This document shows, piece by piece, positions 35,920 through 52,700 of a stretch of DNA of 64,000 bases; position 1 is the stretch's first letter, and each line of letters opens with the position of its first letter. The stretch lies in NCBI GenBank assembly GCA_001942185.1, contig MKJV01000102.1, forward strand, positions 1 to 64,000. The letters are read 5' to 3'. Under the pieces are notes generated by a model. That model was not told where the DNA came from and ran no database searches. It was given only the letters and a program-made list of their open reading frames with translations. Both the position numbers and the translations under genes were made by a program. This stretch comes from Pseudonocardia sp. CNS-004 (GTDB taxonomy: Bacteria; Actinomycetota; Actinomycetes; Mycobacteriales; Pseudonocardiaceae).

Positions 35920-37331
35920 TGGCGCTCTGGGGCGGCCGGTTCGCCTCCGGCCCGGCCGACGCGCTGGCCGCGCTGTCGAAGTCCACGCAGTTCGACTGGC
36001 GCCTCGCGCCCTACGACGTGCGGGCCTCGATGGCCCACGCCCGCGTGCTCGCCCGCGCGGGCCTGCTCACCGACGACGAGCGGACCGGGATGCTCGACGC
36101 CCTCGCGAAGCTCGCCGCCGACGTCGAGTCCGGCGCGTTCGGCCCGGCACCCGACGACGAGGACGTGCACTCCGCACTGGAGCGCGGCCTGATCGAACGG
36201 GCAGGACCCGATCTGGGGGGCAAGCTGCGTGCGGGACGCTCCCGCAACGACCAGGTCGCCACGCTGTTCCGGATGTGGCTGCGCGACGCCGCCTGCCGGG
36301 TCGGCGCGGGCGTGCTGGACGTCGTCGACGCGCTCGTGGCGCAGGCCGAGGCACACCCGGACGCGCCGATGCCCGGGCGCACCCACCTGCAGCACGCCCA
36401 GCCCGTCCTGCTGTCCCACCACCTCGCCGCGCACGCCCACGCGCTGCTGCGCGACGTCGACCGGCTCCGCGACTGGGACCGGCGGGCGGCGGTGTCCCCG
36501 TACGGGTCCGGCGCGCTGGCGGGCTCCTCGCTCGGGCTCGACCCGGAGGCCGTGGCCGCCGAGCTGGGCTTCGACACGTCGTCGGCCAACTCGATCGACG
36601 GCACCGCGTCGCGCGACTTCGCGGCCGAAGCGGCGTTCGTGCTGGCCATGGTGGCCGTCGACCTGTCCCGGATCGCCGAGGAGGTGATCGTCTGGGCCAC
36701 CGCGGAGTTCTCCTACGTCACCCTCGACGACGCCTTCTCCACCGGCAGCTCGATCATGCCGCAGAAGAAGAACCCCGACGTCGCGGAGCTGGCGCGGGGC
36801 AAGGCGGGGCGGCTGATCGGCAACCTCGCGGGCCTGCTGGCCACCCTCAAAGGCCTCCCGCTCGCCTACAACCGCGACCTGCAGGAGGACAAGGAACCGC
36901 TGTTCGACTCGGTCGAGCAGCTGGACCTGCTGCTGCCGGCCGTCGCCGGGATGGTGGCCACGCTCACCTTCCACACCGAGCGGCTCGCGGAGCTCGCCCC
37001 GGCTGGCTTCACACTCGCCACGGACATCGCGGAGTGGCTGGTGCGCCAGGGCGTGCCGTTCCGGGTGGCCCACGAGGCGGCGGGCGGCTGCGTCCGCGCG
37101 GCCGAGTCGCGGGGGGTGGGCCTCGAGGACCTCACCGACGCCGAACTGGCCGCCGTGCACCCGGCGCTGACCCCGGACGTGCGCTCCGTGCTCACCGTGG
37201 CAGGCTCGATCGCGTCCCGGGCCGCTCGCGGCGGCACCGCGGGCGCGCGGGTCGCCGAGCAGCTCTCCGACCTGCGCGCCGCCGTCACCACCGCGCGCCA
37301 GGCCCTCACCGACCTTGGAGGATCAGCATGA
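35919..37331 (+). CDS. argH: Argininosuccinate lyase
   Basis: Last step of arginine synthesis, releasing fumarate. 470 aa, intact. The fumarase-superfamily signature GSSIMPQKKNPDV carries the catalytic serine loop; GRSRNDQVAT and GRTHLQHAQPV are the other two active-site segments. It overlaps argG and, at its end, the aminotransferase gene by 4 bases each, so that gene is part of the operon. Confidence 0.97.
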   Translation: MALWGGRFASGPADALAALSKSTQFDWRLAPYDVRASMAHARVLARAGLLTDDERTGMLDALAKLAADVESGAFGPAPDDEDVHSALERGLIERAGPDLGGKLRAGRSRNDQVATLFRMWLRDAACRVGAGVLDVVDALVAQAEAHPDAPMPGRTHLQHAQPVLLSHHLAAHAHALLRDVDRLRDWDRRAAVSPYGSGALAGSSLGLDPEAVAAELGFDTSSANSIDGTASRDFAAEAAFVLAMVAVDLSRIAEEVIVWATAEFSYVTLDDAFSTGSSIMPQKKNPDVAELARGKAGRLIGNLAGLLATLKGLPLAYNRDLQEDKEPLFDSVEQLDLLLPAVAGMVATLTFHTERLAELAPAGFTLATDIAEWLVRQGVPFRVAHEAAGGCVRAAESRGVGLEDLTDAELAAVHPALTPDVRSVLTVAGSIASRAARGGTAGARVAEQLSDLRAAVTTARQALTDLGGSA

Positions 37332-38567
37332 CCACGCCGGGGCTGGAGGATGCCCGCGCCGCCTACGAGAAGCTCCAGGCCGAGGGCATGAAGCTCGACC
37401 TCACCCGGGGCAAGCCGTCGTCGGAGCAGCTCGATCTCGCGACCCGATGCTGGGCCTGCCCGGCGCGGATGACTTCCGCGCCGCCGACGGCACCGACAGC
37501 CGCAACTACGGCGGCCTGCACGGCCTCCCCGAGCTGCGGGCGATCTTCGCGCCGTTCCTGCAGGTGCCCGTCGAGCAGCTGGTCGCCTCCGGCAACTCCA
37601 GCCTCGAGCTGATGCACGACACGCTCGTCCACGCGCTGCTGTCCCCCCTCCCGGATGGCGAGCGGCGCTGGGTGGACGAGGAGCGGGTCGTCTTCCTCGC
37701 CCCCGTCCCGGGCTACGACCGGCACTTCGGCGTGTGCGAGCGGCTCGGGATCGAGCTGGTGCCGGTGCCGATGCTCGACGACGGCCCCGACATGGACGTC
37801 GTCGAGGAGCTGGTGGCCGCCGACCCGACGGTCAAGGGCATCTGGTGCGTGCCGAAGTACTCCAACCCCACGGGGGCGGTGTACTCCGACGAGACCGTGC
37901 GCAGGCTCGCGTCGATGCCCACCGCGGCGCCCGACTTCCGGATCATCTGGGACAACGCGTACACGGCGCACCACCTCACCGAGGACGAGGCAGAGATCGC
38001 CGACGTGCTCGCCCTGTCCGCCGAGGCGGGCCACCCGAACCGGCCGTTCGTCATCGGCTCCACGTCGAAGATCACACTCGCCGGCGCGGGTGTGGCGTTC
38101 CTCGGCGCGTCGGCGGAGAACATCGACTGGTGGATCCGGCTCACGTCCAAGCGCACGATCGGTCCGGACAAGACCAACCACCTGCGCCACGCCCGGTTCC
38201 TGCGCGACGCCGACGGCCTGCGTGCCCACATGCGCAAGCACCGCGAGATCATCGCGCCGAAGTTCGCGGTGGTCGACGAGGTGCTCACCCGGGAGTTCAC
38301 CGACACCCCCGGCGTGGAGTGGTCGAAGCCGGCAGGCGGGTACTTCGTCACGCTGACCGTGCCGGAGGGCGCCGCCACCGAGATCGTCCGGCTCGCCAAG
38401 GAGGCGGGGCTGGCACTCACCCCCGCCGGTGCCACCCACCCGGGCGGCGAGGACCCGCAGGACAGCATCATCCGGCTCGCGCCGACGTTCCCCGTGCTCG
38501 CCGAGGTGCGCAAGGCGATGGAGGCGTTGCCGTGTGCGTGCGGCTGGCCCTTGCAGAACGTGGGTGA
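37328..38567 (+). CDS. aspT: Aspartate aminotransferase, AspT subgroup (two frameshifts)
   Basis: PLP transaminase of about 413 aa resembling Corynebacterium AspT. LDLTRGKPSSEQLD, RNYGGLHG, VPKYSNPTGAVYS and the lysine loop GSTSKITLAGAG mark the fold and active site. It would supply aspartate for argG. One base is missing near 37441 (DLANPMLGLPG or DPMLG) and one near 38526; repairing the second gives the natural end VCVRLALAERG and TGA at 38565-38567. As written, the frame instead reads on into the DNA glycosylase and imitates a fusion. Last gene coupled to the arg operon. Confidence 0.88.
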
Positions 38568-39204
38568 TCTCCTCCCGAGGGAGGAGCTGGCCGTCGACGT
38601 GCTGGAGGCGGCCGTGCGCCTGCTCGGCTGCACGGTCGTCTCCGACACGCCGGAGGGCGAGGTGGCCGTCCGGCTCGTCGAGGTGGAGGCGTACCGGGGC
38701 GCCGACGACGCGGCGTCGCACAGCTTCCGCGGCCGCACCCCGCGCAACGGGGTGATGTTCGGGCCCGCCGGGTACCTCTACGTCTACTTCGTCTACGGCA
38801 TGCACTTCTGCGCGAACGTCACCGCGCTCGAGGACGGCGAGGCGGGGGCGGTGCTGCTGCGGGCGGGGGAGGTCGTGTCCGACCTCGCGGTGGCCCACGC
38901 CCGGCGCCCGACGGCCCGGCGTGACGATGATCTCGCCAAGGGCCCGGCCCGGCTCGCGTCACTGCTCGGGCTGGGCCGGGAGCACAACGGGGTCGACGTG
39001 ACGGATCCCGCATCACCGGTCCGCATGCTGGCCGGGCCGCCCGTCGACCCCGCCCTCGTGCGCACGGGGCCACGGGTCGGGGTGGCGGCCGCCCACCAGC
39101 TGCCCTGGCGGTTCTGGCTCGACGGCTCCCGCGCGGTGAGCCCGTACCGGCCGGGCCGTGGCGCGCCGGTCACGAACCTGGACGGACAAGTCAGGGGAGC
39201 CTAA
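38560..39204 (+). CDS. mpg: 3-methyladenine DNA glycosylase (AAG/Mpg)
   Basis: A base-excision enzyme for alkylated purines, 214 aa. The catalytic glutamate lies in LVEVEAYRG, and SHSFRGRTPRNGVMFG plus YLYVYFVYGMHFCANV are the family core. GTG 38560 overlaps the end of the repaired aminotransferase gene by 8 bases. The neighbourhood mpg then tyrS matches mycobacteria, although a lipoprotein gene is inserted here. Confidence 0.93.
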   Translation: MGDLLPREELAVDVLEAAVRLLGCTVVSDTPEGEVAVRLVEVEAYRGADDAASHSFRGRTPRNGVMFGPAGYLYVYFVYGMHFCANVTALEDGEAGAVLLRAGEVVSDLAVAHARRPTARRDDDLAKGPARLASLLGLGREHNGVDVTDPASPVRMLAGPPVDPALVRTGPRVGVAAAHQLPWRFWLDGSRAVSPYRPGRGAPVTNLDGQVRGA

Positions 39205-39209
39205 CCTGC
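39191..39209 (+). promoter_or_regulatory. IdeR/DtxR iron-box candidate
   Basis: TCAGGGGAGCCTAACCTGC matches the 19-bp IdeR/DtxR consensus (TTAGGTTAGSCTAACCTAA) at 14 positions, with the CCTAACCT half intact. It ends 4 bases before the GTG of the siderophore-binding lipoprotein, so iron-loaded IdeR would block its expression. Confidence 0.65.
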
Positions 39210-39213
39210 GCCC

Positions 39214-40212
39214 GTGATCGTCCGTCTCCGCGCCTTCGCGGCGCTGCTCACCGCCGCCGTCTTGCTCAGCGCGTGCGGAGGAGGTGGGTCGGCCCCCGCG
39301 GAGACGGCGCCGGCGGAGGGCGGGGGAGCGTTCCCGGTCACGGTGGTGCACGCGCTCGGCACCACCGAGATCGCGCAGGCCCCGCAGCGCGTGGTCTCGC
39401 TGGGCTACACCGACCAGGACGCGATCCTCGCGCTCGGCGTCGTGCCCGTCGCGATCCGCGAGTTCACCGGCAACCGCCCGTCGGCCACGTGGCCGTGGGC
39501 GAGCGACCGCCTGCAGGGGCAGCAGCCGCAGGTGCTGGTCGGTGACCAGATCAACGTCGAGACGGTGGCGGCACTGGCACCGGACCTGATCGTGGCGGTG
39601 TCGGCGGGGCTGGACCAGCAGGAGTACGACACGTTCTCCCGGATCGCGCCCACCATCGCGCACCCGCAGGGCGTGAACCCGTTCCAGATCGCCTGGCAGG
39701 ACTCGACCCGGATGATCGGCACGGCGCTCGGGCGCGCCGAGGACGCCGAGCGGCTGGTCACCGAGCTCGAGGGGAGGTTCGAGGCCGTCCGCGGGCAGTA
39801 CCCGCAGTTCGAGGGGCGCAAGGCCGCGATCGCGGCCGCCAGCTCGACGGGCTCCGGCTACTTCGTCTGGACGTCGGAGGACAACCGGGGGCGGTTCCTC
39901 ACCACCCTGGGCTTCACCGTCCCACAGGTCTTCGACGAGCTCGCCGGGGACAACTTCTACGCCGAGATCAGCAACGAGCAGCTCGGCATGCTCGACGAGA
40001 ACGACGTCGCCGGGTGGCTGGAGATCCCCGGCAACGACAACGCCGCGCTCGACGCCCAGCCCGGCTACCCGGCGCTGCGCATCGGCCGGGAGGGCCGCGT
40101 GGTGAACCTCACGCAGGAACAGGGCGTCGCGCTGTCGTTCAGCAGCGTGCTGAGCCTGCCCGCGCTGCTCGACGAGCTGCCCGCCGAGTTCGCAAGGGGT
40201 CTGGGCGGCTGA
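39214..40212 (+). CDS. Iron-siderophore ABC transporter substrate-binding lipoprotein
   Basis: A periplasmic-binding protein of 332 aa of the FepB/FhuD/FecB class. The signal peptide ends in the lipobox LLSAC (C21), followed by a Gly/Ser/Ala/Pro linker. PQRVVSLGYTDQDAILALGV and VAALAPDLIVAV are typical first-domain strands. Intact. No permease or ATPase gene lies nearby, so it works with a transporter encoded elsewhere. The iron box just upstream supports the role. Confidence 0.88.
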   Translation: MIVRLRAFAALLTAAVLLSACGGGGSAPAETAPAEGGGAFPVTVVHALGTTEIAQAPQRVVSLGYTDQDAILALGVVPVAIREFTGNRPSATWPWASDRLQGQQPQVLVGDQINVETVAALAPDLIVAVSAGLDQQEYDTFSRIAPTIAHPQGVNPFQIAWQDSTRMIGTALGRAEDAERLVTELEGRFEAVRGQYPQFEGRKAAIAAASSTGSGYFVWTSEDNRGRFLTTLGFTVPQVFDELAGDNFYAEISNEQLGMLDENDVAGWLEIPGNDNAALDAQPGYPALRIGREGRVVNLTQEQGVALSFSSVLSLPALLDELPAEFARGLGG

Positions 40213-40246
40213 AACTCCCTAGTCACGGTGGGGGAGGATCGTTCCC

Positions 40247-41518
40247 GTGGGAACGAACATCCTCGACGAGCTGGAGTGGCGCGGCCTGATCGCGCAGAGC
40301 ACCGACCTCGACCCGTTGCGGCGTGATCTCGACGACGGGGTGCTCACCCTCTACGCCGGGTTCGATCCCACGGCGCCGAGCCTGCACGCGGGCAACCTCA
40401 TGCAGTTGCTCACACTCCGCAGGTTCCAGAAGGCGGGCGCGCGGCCGATCGTCCTCGCGGGCGGGGCCACCGGCATGATCGGCGATCCGCGCGACGTCGG
40501 GGAGCGCGCGCTGAACAGCGCCGACACGGTGCGCGAGTGGGCCGACCGGATCCGGGGCCAGCTGGAGCGCTTCGTCGACTTCGACGACGGACCCACCGGC
40601 GCACTGGTCGTGAACAACCTCGACTGGACCGGCGGGCAGACCACCCTCGAGTTCCTGCGCGACGTCGGTAAGCACTTCTCCATCAACGTGATGCTGAACC
40701 GTGACACGGTCAAGCGCAGGCTCGCCGGCGACGGCATGTCCTACACGGAGTTCAGCTACCTGCTCCTGCAGAGCCAGGACTACCTGCACCTGCACCGCCA
40801 ACACGGCTGTCGCCTGCAGATCGGCGGGTCCGACCAGTGGGGCAACATCGTCGGCGGGGTGGACCTGATCCGGAGGGTCGACGGCGCCACCGTGCACGCG
40901 CTCACCACACCGCTCGTCACCGACGCGGAAGGCCGGAAGATCGGCAAGTCCACCGGGGGCGGGAGCATCTGGCTCGACCCCGCGATGACCTCGCCGTACG
41001 CCTGGTACCAGTACTTCGTCAACGCGGCCGACGCCGACGTCATCCGGTACCTGCGCTTCTTCACCGACCTGGCGCGCGAGGAGATCGACGAGCTGCAACG
41101 CGAGCTCGACGAGCGGCCGTTCGCGCGCGCCGCCCAGCGCAGGCTGGCGTCGGAGCTGACCACGCTGGTGCACGGCCGGCGCGCCACCGAGCAGGTGATC
41201 GCGGCGAGCTCGGCGCTGTTCGGCCGCGGTGACCTGCGCGAACTCGACGCCGGCACGCTCGACGCCGCACTGGCCGAGGTCCCGCACGCCGAGGTGTCGA
41301 TCGGCGAACGGCCCACGATCATCGATCTCCTGCTGTCCACCGGACTGGTGGACAGCCGCAGCGCCGCCCGGCGCACGGTCGGCGAGGGCGGTGCGTACGT
41401 GAACAACACCAAGGTTCCCGACGAGGGGTGGACCCTCGGCGAGAGCGACCTCCTCGCGGGGCGGTGGGCCGTCGTGCGCCGGGGCAAGCGCAACCTCGCC
41501 GGCGTGCGCGCCGGTTGA
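40247..41518 (+). CDS. tyrS: Tyrosyl-tRNA synthetase
   Basis: Class I synthetase of 423 aa, intact. The HIGH-type motif is HAGN at residues 47-50 and the KMSKS-type motif is KIGKS (GRKIGKSTGGG). QIGGSDQWGNI is the tyrosine-site strand. A C-terminal S4-like RNA domain (IIDLLLSTGLVDSRSAARRTV) closes the protein. GTG 40247, 34 bases after the lipoprotein stop. The rRNA operon follows. Confidence 0.97.
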   Translation: MGTNILDELEWRGLIAQSTDLDPLRRDLDDGVLTLYAGFDPTAPSLHAGNLMQLLTLRRFQKAGARPIVLAGGATGMIGDPRDVGERALNSADTVREWADRIRGQLERFVDFDDGPTGALVVNNLDWTGGQTTLEFLRDVGKHFSINVMLNRDTVKRRLAGDGMSYTEFSYLLLQSQDYLHLHRQHGCRLQIGGSDQWGNIVGGVDLIRRVDGATVHALTTPLVTDAEGRKIGKSTGGGSIWLDPAMTSPYAWYQYFVNAADADVIRYLRFFTDLAREEIDELQRELDERPFARAAQRRLASELTTLVHGRRATEQVIAASSALFGRGDLRELDAGTLDAALAEVPHAEVSIGERPTIIDLLLSTGLVDSRSAARRTVGEGGAYVNNTKVPDEGWTLGESDLLAGRWAVVRRGKRNLAGVRAG

Positions 41519-41947
41519 GCCGTGCGCGGCGCTCCCGGGGCCGGTTGGCCACCACAAGGGGTGTGACCTGCGGAAACACCAAAAAGGTACCCCCCTGTTC
41601 GGGCCCATTTCGGGGGTGTGTAACTTTCTCCTCGTCGCCACGGCGGGCAGCACGACAGACCGGGACGGAATCTCCGGCCCAGAGTCAGCCCCCGGATCAT
41701 GGCGGCCGCCCCGGAAGGCCGAGCACCTCGGTGCTAACCTGACGGAGTGGGCCTGGCGGAGCTTGACTCCGCGTCCAGGACCATGTACTGTGTGAAAGTT
41801 GCCCCGGCCCGGTCCGCGAGGATCGAAAAGGTGTGCGGGTGTCTCTTGAGAACTCAACAGTGTGTCGAGCTTGTTCATGAATTGGTTTTGTGCCAGTTTG
41901 AACAATAAGTCGTCGAGGCCCCGTCCTCGGCGCAATTGTAGGGCCAG
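41519..41947 (+). other. rRNA operon promoter and leader region
   Basis: No gene is present. A weak stem (ACCCCC 41589-41594 with GGGGGT 41612-41617) may end tyrS transcription. The main promoter is at 41763-41791. TTGAGAACTCAACA (41846-41859) is the conserved dyad found before 16S genes in many actinobacteria. A small hairpin, CGAGG/CCTCG, lies at 41914-41929. The last part is pre-16S leader. Confidence 0.6.
41763..41791 (+). promoter_or_regulatory. rRNA operon promoter
   Basis: A -35 TTGACT (41763-41768) and a -10 TACTGT (41786-41791) are separated by the ideal 17 bases, with a TG just before the -10. Located about 155 bases before the 16S start. It is the clearest vegetative promoter in the window. 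Confidence 0.75.
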
Positions 41948-46977
<5,030 letters not shown>

Positions 46978-47036
46978 CATGACGAGTTGTTTGCATCCAC
47001 TGTGCGACCCTGAGCGCATAACCACATGTTTTGTGG

Positions 47037-47049
47037 CGCATCCACTATG
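47037..47049 (+). other. 3' strand of the 23S processing stem
   Basis: CGCATCCACTATG is the exact reverse complement of 43738-43750 in the spacer before 23S. A second, imperfect partner (TGCATCCACTGTGCG) lies at 46992-47006. The two could pair alternatively with the 5' strand during RNase III processing. Confidence 0.6.
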
Positions 47050-47072
47050 GTTTGACAATAATTTGATAGTGT

Positions 47073-47190
47073 TGTCGGTGGTTTTGGCGGAGGGGGAACG
47101 CCCGGTCCCATCCCGAACCCGGAAGCTAAGCCCTCCAGCGCCGATGGTACTGCACTCGGTAGGGTGTGGGAGAGTAGGTCGCCGCCGACA
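47073..47190 (+). rRNA. rrf: 5S ribosomal RNA
   Basis: 118 nt. The ends TGTCGG and CCGACA pair as helix I. The loop sequence CCCGAACCCGGAAGCTAAG is the conserved 5S core. Confidence 0.96.
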
Positions 47191-47202
47191 TTCAACGTGT
47201 AG

Positions 47203-47240
47203 AAGTGGCCCCCGCCAGCAGGCGGGGGGTCACTTTTGTT
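47203..47240 (+). terminator. Terminator of the rRNA operon
   Basis: AAGTGGCCCCCGCC (47203-47216) pairs with GGCGGGGGGTCACTT (47221-47235), allowing one bulge, around an AGCA loop. The T-rich run TTTTGTTTTT follows. A classical intrinsic terminator. Confidence 0.93.
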
Positions 47241-47410
47241 TTTGCCCATCATCGCACTGGACACCGACAAGATGCGGCGCGTCGGGCCGAGTTGTCCACC
47301 TCGCATCCCATGCATCCACAGTTCCGGCGATTCTCTCGTGCGCGCACCCCGCACGGCGCACGCTCGTCTCAGGTGGCCACGGGCCAACGGATGCGAGCGA
47401 GGAGTGCACG

Positions 47411-47934
47411 ATGAGCACGATCTATCTGACGGTGCCGGGCGGATCGCCACGAAGCCGGAGCGGTTCGGCTCGGGCAAGAACACGGGTGCGAGGTTCCGGG
47501 TCGCCACCACCGAGCGGTGGTTCGATCGCTCCGCCGAGGAGTGGAACGACGCGCAGCCGGTCTACCTCAGCGTGAAGTGCTGGCGTCAGCTCGGCGACAA
47601 CGTGCTCCTGTCGCTCCGCATCGGTGATCCGGTGGTCGTCCACGGGAAGCTGGTCAACTCGAGTTTCGAACGAGACGGGCACATCGAGGCCAGGTTGGAG
47701 ATCAACGCGGCGGCCGTCGGGCCGGACCTGCGGTGGTCCACGGCCGCGGTCACGCGTACGCGGTCGGCCGCTGCCGACGCGCCCGCGGGCACGGGGCCGG
47801 ACGGGAACGCGGGCAGGCCCGACGACGTCTCGCGCCCGATCGCAGCGCGAGGGCGACCGGGTGAGCCGCCGTCGGGCGCCGAGGCCCCTCAGCGGCCAGG
47901 AGTGCTCGCCGGTGAGGGGGCCGTCAGGGCGTGA
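47411..47934 (+). CDS. Single-stranded DNA-binding protein paralogue (frameshift in sequence)
   Basis: About 174 aa with an N-terminal OB fold: MSTIYLTVAGRIATKPERF, then FRVATTERWFD, VYLSVKCWRQLGDNV and VHGKLV. A long low-complexity tail replaces the acidic tip of canonical SSB, so this is the accessory type that precedes ettA in mycobacteria. One G is missing near 47433 (after YLTV). ATG 47411 follows GAGGAG. Confidence 0.85.
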
Positions 47935-47957
47935 ACGGCCGGAACTACCATCGTTGC

Positions 47958-49631
<1,674 letters not shown>

Positions 49632-49749
49632 GAGCTAAGCATCCCCCGGCCGGTGCGTTCTGCCGGCTCGGGTGGTGGATCCCGGCACTTCAGGAGGTCA
49701 CGTGGGGTCGACGCGTGCCGAAGGCCGAGTGATCGGGGGAGTACCACGA

Positions 49750-52700
49750 GTGGACGCAGACCTCGTCAAGGCGGCTGCGGCACTTCGATGGGCTCGCCCC
49801 GACCTCACGGCCGAACTGGCCGACCACGTGCTCGAGGAAGCGTCCAGCGCGGGTCACCAGGATCGTTGGCTGGCTGCGGCCGGGTGGGCCGTCCACGCAC
49901 GGGTCGCCATCGGCGACGGACGCGACACCGCGTGCGCGGTGCTCGCTGCTCTGCCGCGGTGGGGTGGTGACGCCCTCAACGGCGCCGCGGCCCAGCGCCT
50001 TCGGGTCGAGCTGGCGATGGTCGCGGCGGGGGCCGGTGAGGTCGAGGCGGCGCGGCGGTTCCTCTCCGATGTACGCGTCGACGGCACCGACGCAGAACTC
50101 GCTGCCGACCTGCTCTGCGCCCACGCGCGGTGTGCCGTCGAGGACGCTCCCGACGAGGTCGCTGCAGCACTCGACGCCGCCGACGCGGCGTGGGGCACGG
50201 TCGGCGGCTCGGCCGCGGAGCTCGGCGGGGCGTCCGTCGCGCTGGTCCGGGCCGTCGTGGAACGGCGAGCCGGGCGCCCGGCGATCGCCGTCGACCACGC
50301 TGCGGAGGGGCTCGCGCGGTTGGAGCGCGGGCGCGCGGGCGCGGGCAGGCCGTCGAGCCACCTGGCGGCGGCGCTCGCCGCCGAGTGGATCTCCGCGCTG
50401 CTCGACGCCGGGCGGCCGGCCGAGGCCGCCGACGGCTGCAACGCCCTGCTCCCCCGGTTGTCGGAGCTGGCGCGCCCCACTCGGCAGATGGCACTCCTGA
50501 GGCTCACGGTCACCAGGGCGCTCGCCGCCCACGACCCGCGGGCCGACACCGCGCAACTGCTCGCGCAGGCCGCCGAGGACGCGGCCGGGAGCGACGTTCC
50601 CGACCTCGAGGCGGTCTGCCGCACGGCGCTGGGGGCGCTGCACGAGCAGGCAGGGCAGCTCGACGTCGCGTTGGAGGCGCTCCAACTGGCGGTCGGGGCG
50701 GAGCGCCGCGACCGGGACAGGTCGCGACGGCTGCTCGCGGCGCTGGCCGAGCTGTCGGAGCCGGCCGAGCTCGAGCGGCCCAAGCGGCGCCGGGAACGCG
50801 CGGCTGGCCCGTCGGCCACCACCGTCGACGACGCGTTCAGCGCCGACGCAACCACTGTGTTGCCTGCGATCACGCGCAGCGATCGGAAGCTCCGGTCGAA
50901 CAGGCAGGAGTCGCAGGACAGCCCGAAGCCGAGGTCGGAGCCGGCCGGGGATCCGGTGCCCGCGGCGCCACCGGCTGAGGCGCAGGATCGGGATCCGGCG
51001 TGGGAGGCGGTGCCGTGGAACGGTGCCGCCGGCGACTCGCCGATCGGCGATCTGCTCATCCACAGTCTCCGCAACGGGTCCCCGGGCCCGTCCGAGAACG
51101 GTTCGGGGCACCGCAACGGCAAGTCCGTCGGCCCGCGCGACCACGCCAAGGATGAGCCGGACGCGTCGGGCTGGGTGCCGATGCTCGACTCCGGCCAGGG
51201 AAACGCCGAACAGATCCCGGTGCGGCGGCGCGGCCGGTTCTCCGACGCCGACCGCCGACGCCCGCGACGCGCCGAGGACGATCGGGACGAGGCGTCGGCA
51301 GCGCAGGAACAGCCCCGTTCCGGGCGGCGGCGTGCGCGCGACGACAACGACAGCGCAGCCGGCGCCGGCGCAATCGACAGCGCCGCGACCGACGGTGCAG
51401 CAACCGACGGCGCAGCAATCGACGGCGGCGCGGCCGGGAACAGCGCCGCACGCCACGGCGACTCGCCGGGTACCGACGCGGGTGCAGGCGGAAGTGGCCG
51501 GCGGTCCCGTAGCTCGAGAGGCGCGCGGCGCGCGCGGAGGAGCCGCCGGCCGGCGATCAGCCGAGCCCGGAGCTGTCGGCGGACACGACGGGGGAGGCGC
51601 GCCGGGGAGGCCGCGAGCGAAGCCACAGCGGTCTCGCCGGACGCGACGTCGCCGAATCGGGCGCTCCGACGATTCCGGGGGCTGGCTGGAGGCGGCGCTC
51701 GCCGAGCTGGACCGGGCCCTCAGCGGTATCGGGGTCGGAGCGAGCTACTCGGCCGAGGAACGGTCGGTGTCGGAGCAGCTGCCCGATGTGTCGCTGCCCG
51801 GGGTAGGAATGCCGGAGGTAGCGCTACCCGAGTCGCCTCTGGGCGCGGAACGACCGGCCGACGACGGGTGCGTGGTGGTCATCGACATCGCGCGCGACGG
51901 GCGGCGCTTCGCGGGGCCGCGGGCGGCGGCGGTGGTGCGTTCGGTCGCAGATCTGGTCGCCGACCAGCTCCCGTCGGGTGCGCGGTCGCGGTTCGGCGAC
52001 TCGGATGCGCTCGTCGTCACACGTGCGGGCTGGAGCCGGGGCGACGCCACCGGCTGGATGCACCGCACGTTGCCCGCGCTCCTGGACGGGTTCGTCGCCG
52101 CGGAGGAGTTGCCGGGTGCGCAGTTGCGGGTGGCGGTGCACGACGCCGACGGTCCGGTGGGTGCCCAGCTCCTGCAGCCCCTGACCGACACCCGCGCCCC
52201 ATGGGCCGACCTGACCACGAGTGCGTCCGAGGAGCGCGGTCAGAAGTTCCGGGCGGCCCGGGCCGAGCGACTCGAGCACGGCTCCCGCGTGCGGCGGACC
52301 GAAGCGGCCGAGGGCACCGACCAGGAGGGTGACGCGCAGGGGTGGCCGTTCTCCGGGGACACTGAGCCTGCCGACGTCGAGGAGTTGCTGCGCGACGATC
52401 TGCCCGGCGGCGGGCGGCACGGCTCCGGGCGCGCGCGGACGGGAGGCCCGGCGCGCGGTGACACGGGTGGTCGCGGTCGCAGGCACCGAGCCGACGACAC
52501 CGAAGACCGGGCCGGCGACGCCCAGCGCCGAACGGACCAGACGCAGAACGGGGCCACAGGTGAGCCGCAACGAACGCTCGCCGGATCCGGCCGTGCCGCC
52601 CGGCGCCGCAGCGCCGAGAGTGCCGCCGCGGGATCCGCAGGCAGCGGCTCGGTAGCGAGTGGATCCGCCGCCAACGGGTCCGCCGCCAACGGATCTGCCA

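Noticed and set aside
37328..39204. Apparent fusion of an aminotransferase with a DNA glycosylase
   Set aside because: One missing G near 38526 removes the natural stop at 38565-38567. With it restored, both proteins have normal ends, and mpg has its own GTG start.
41589..41617. Strong terminator after tyrS
   Set aside because: The stem is only six base pairs with a long loop and no T-run; kept only as a remark in the leader entry.
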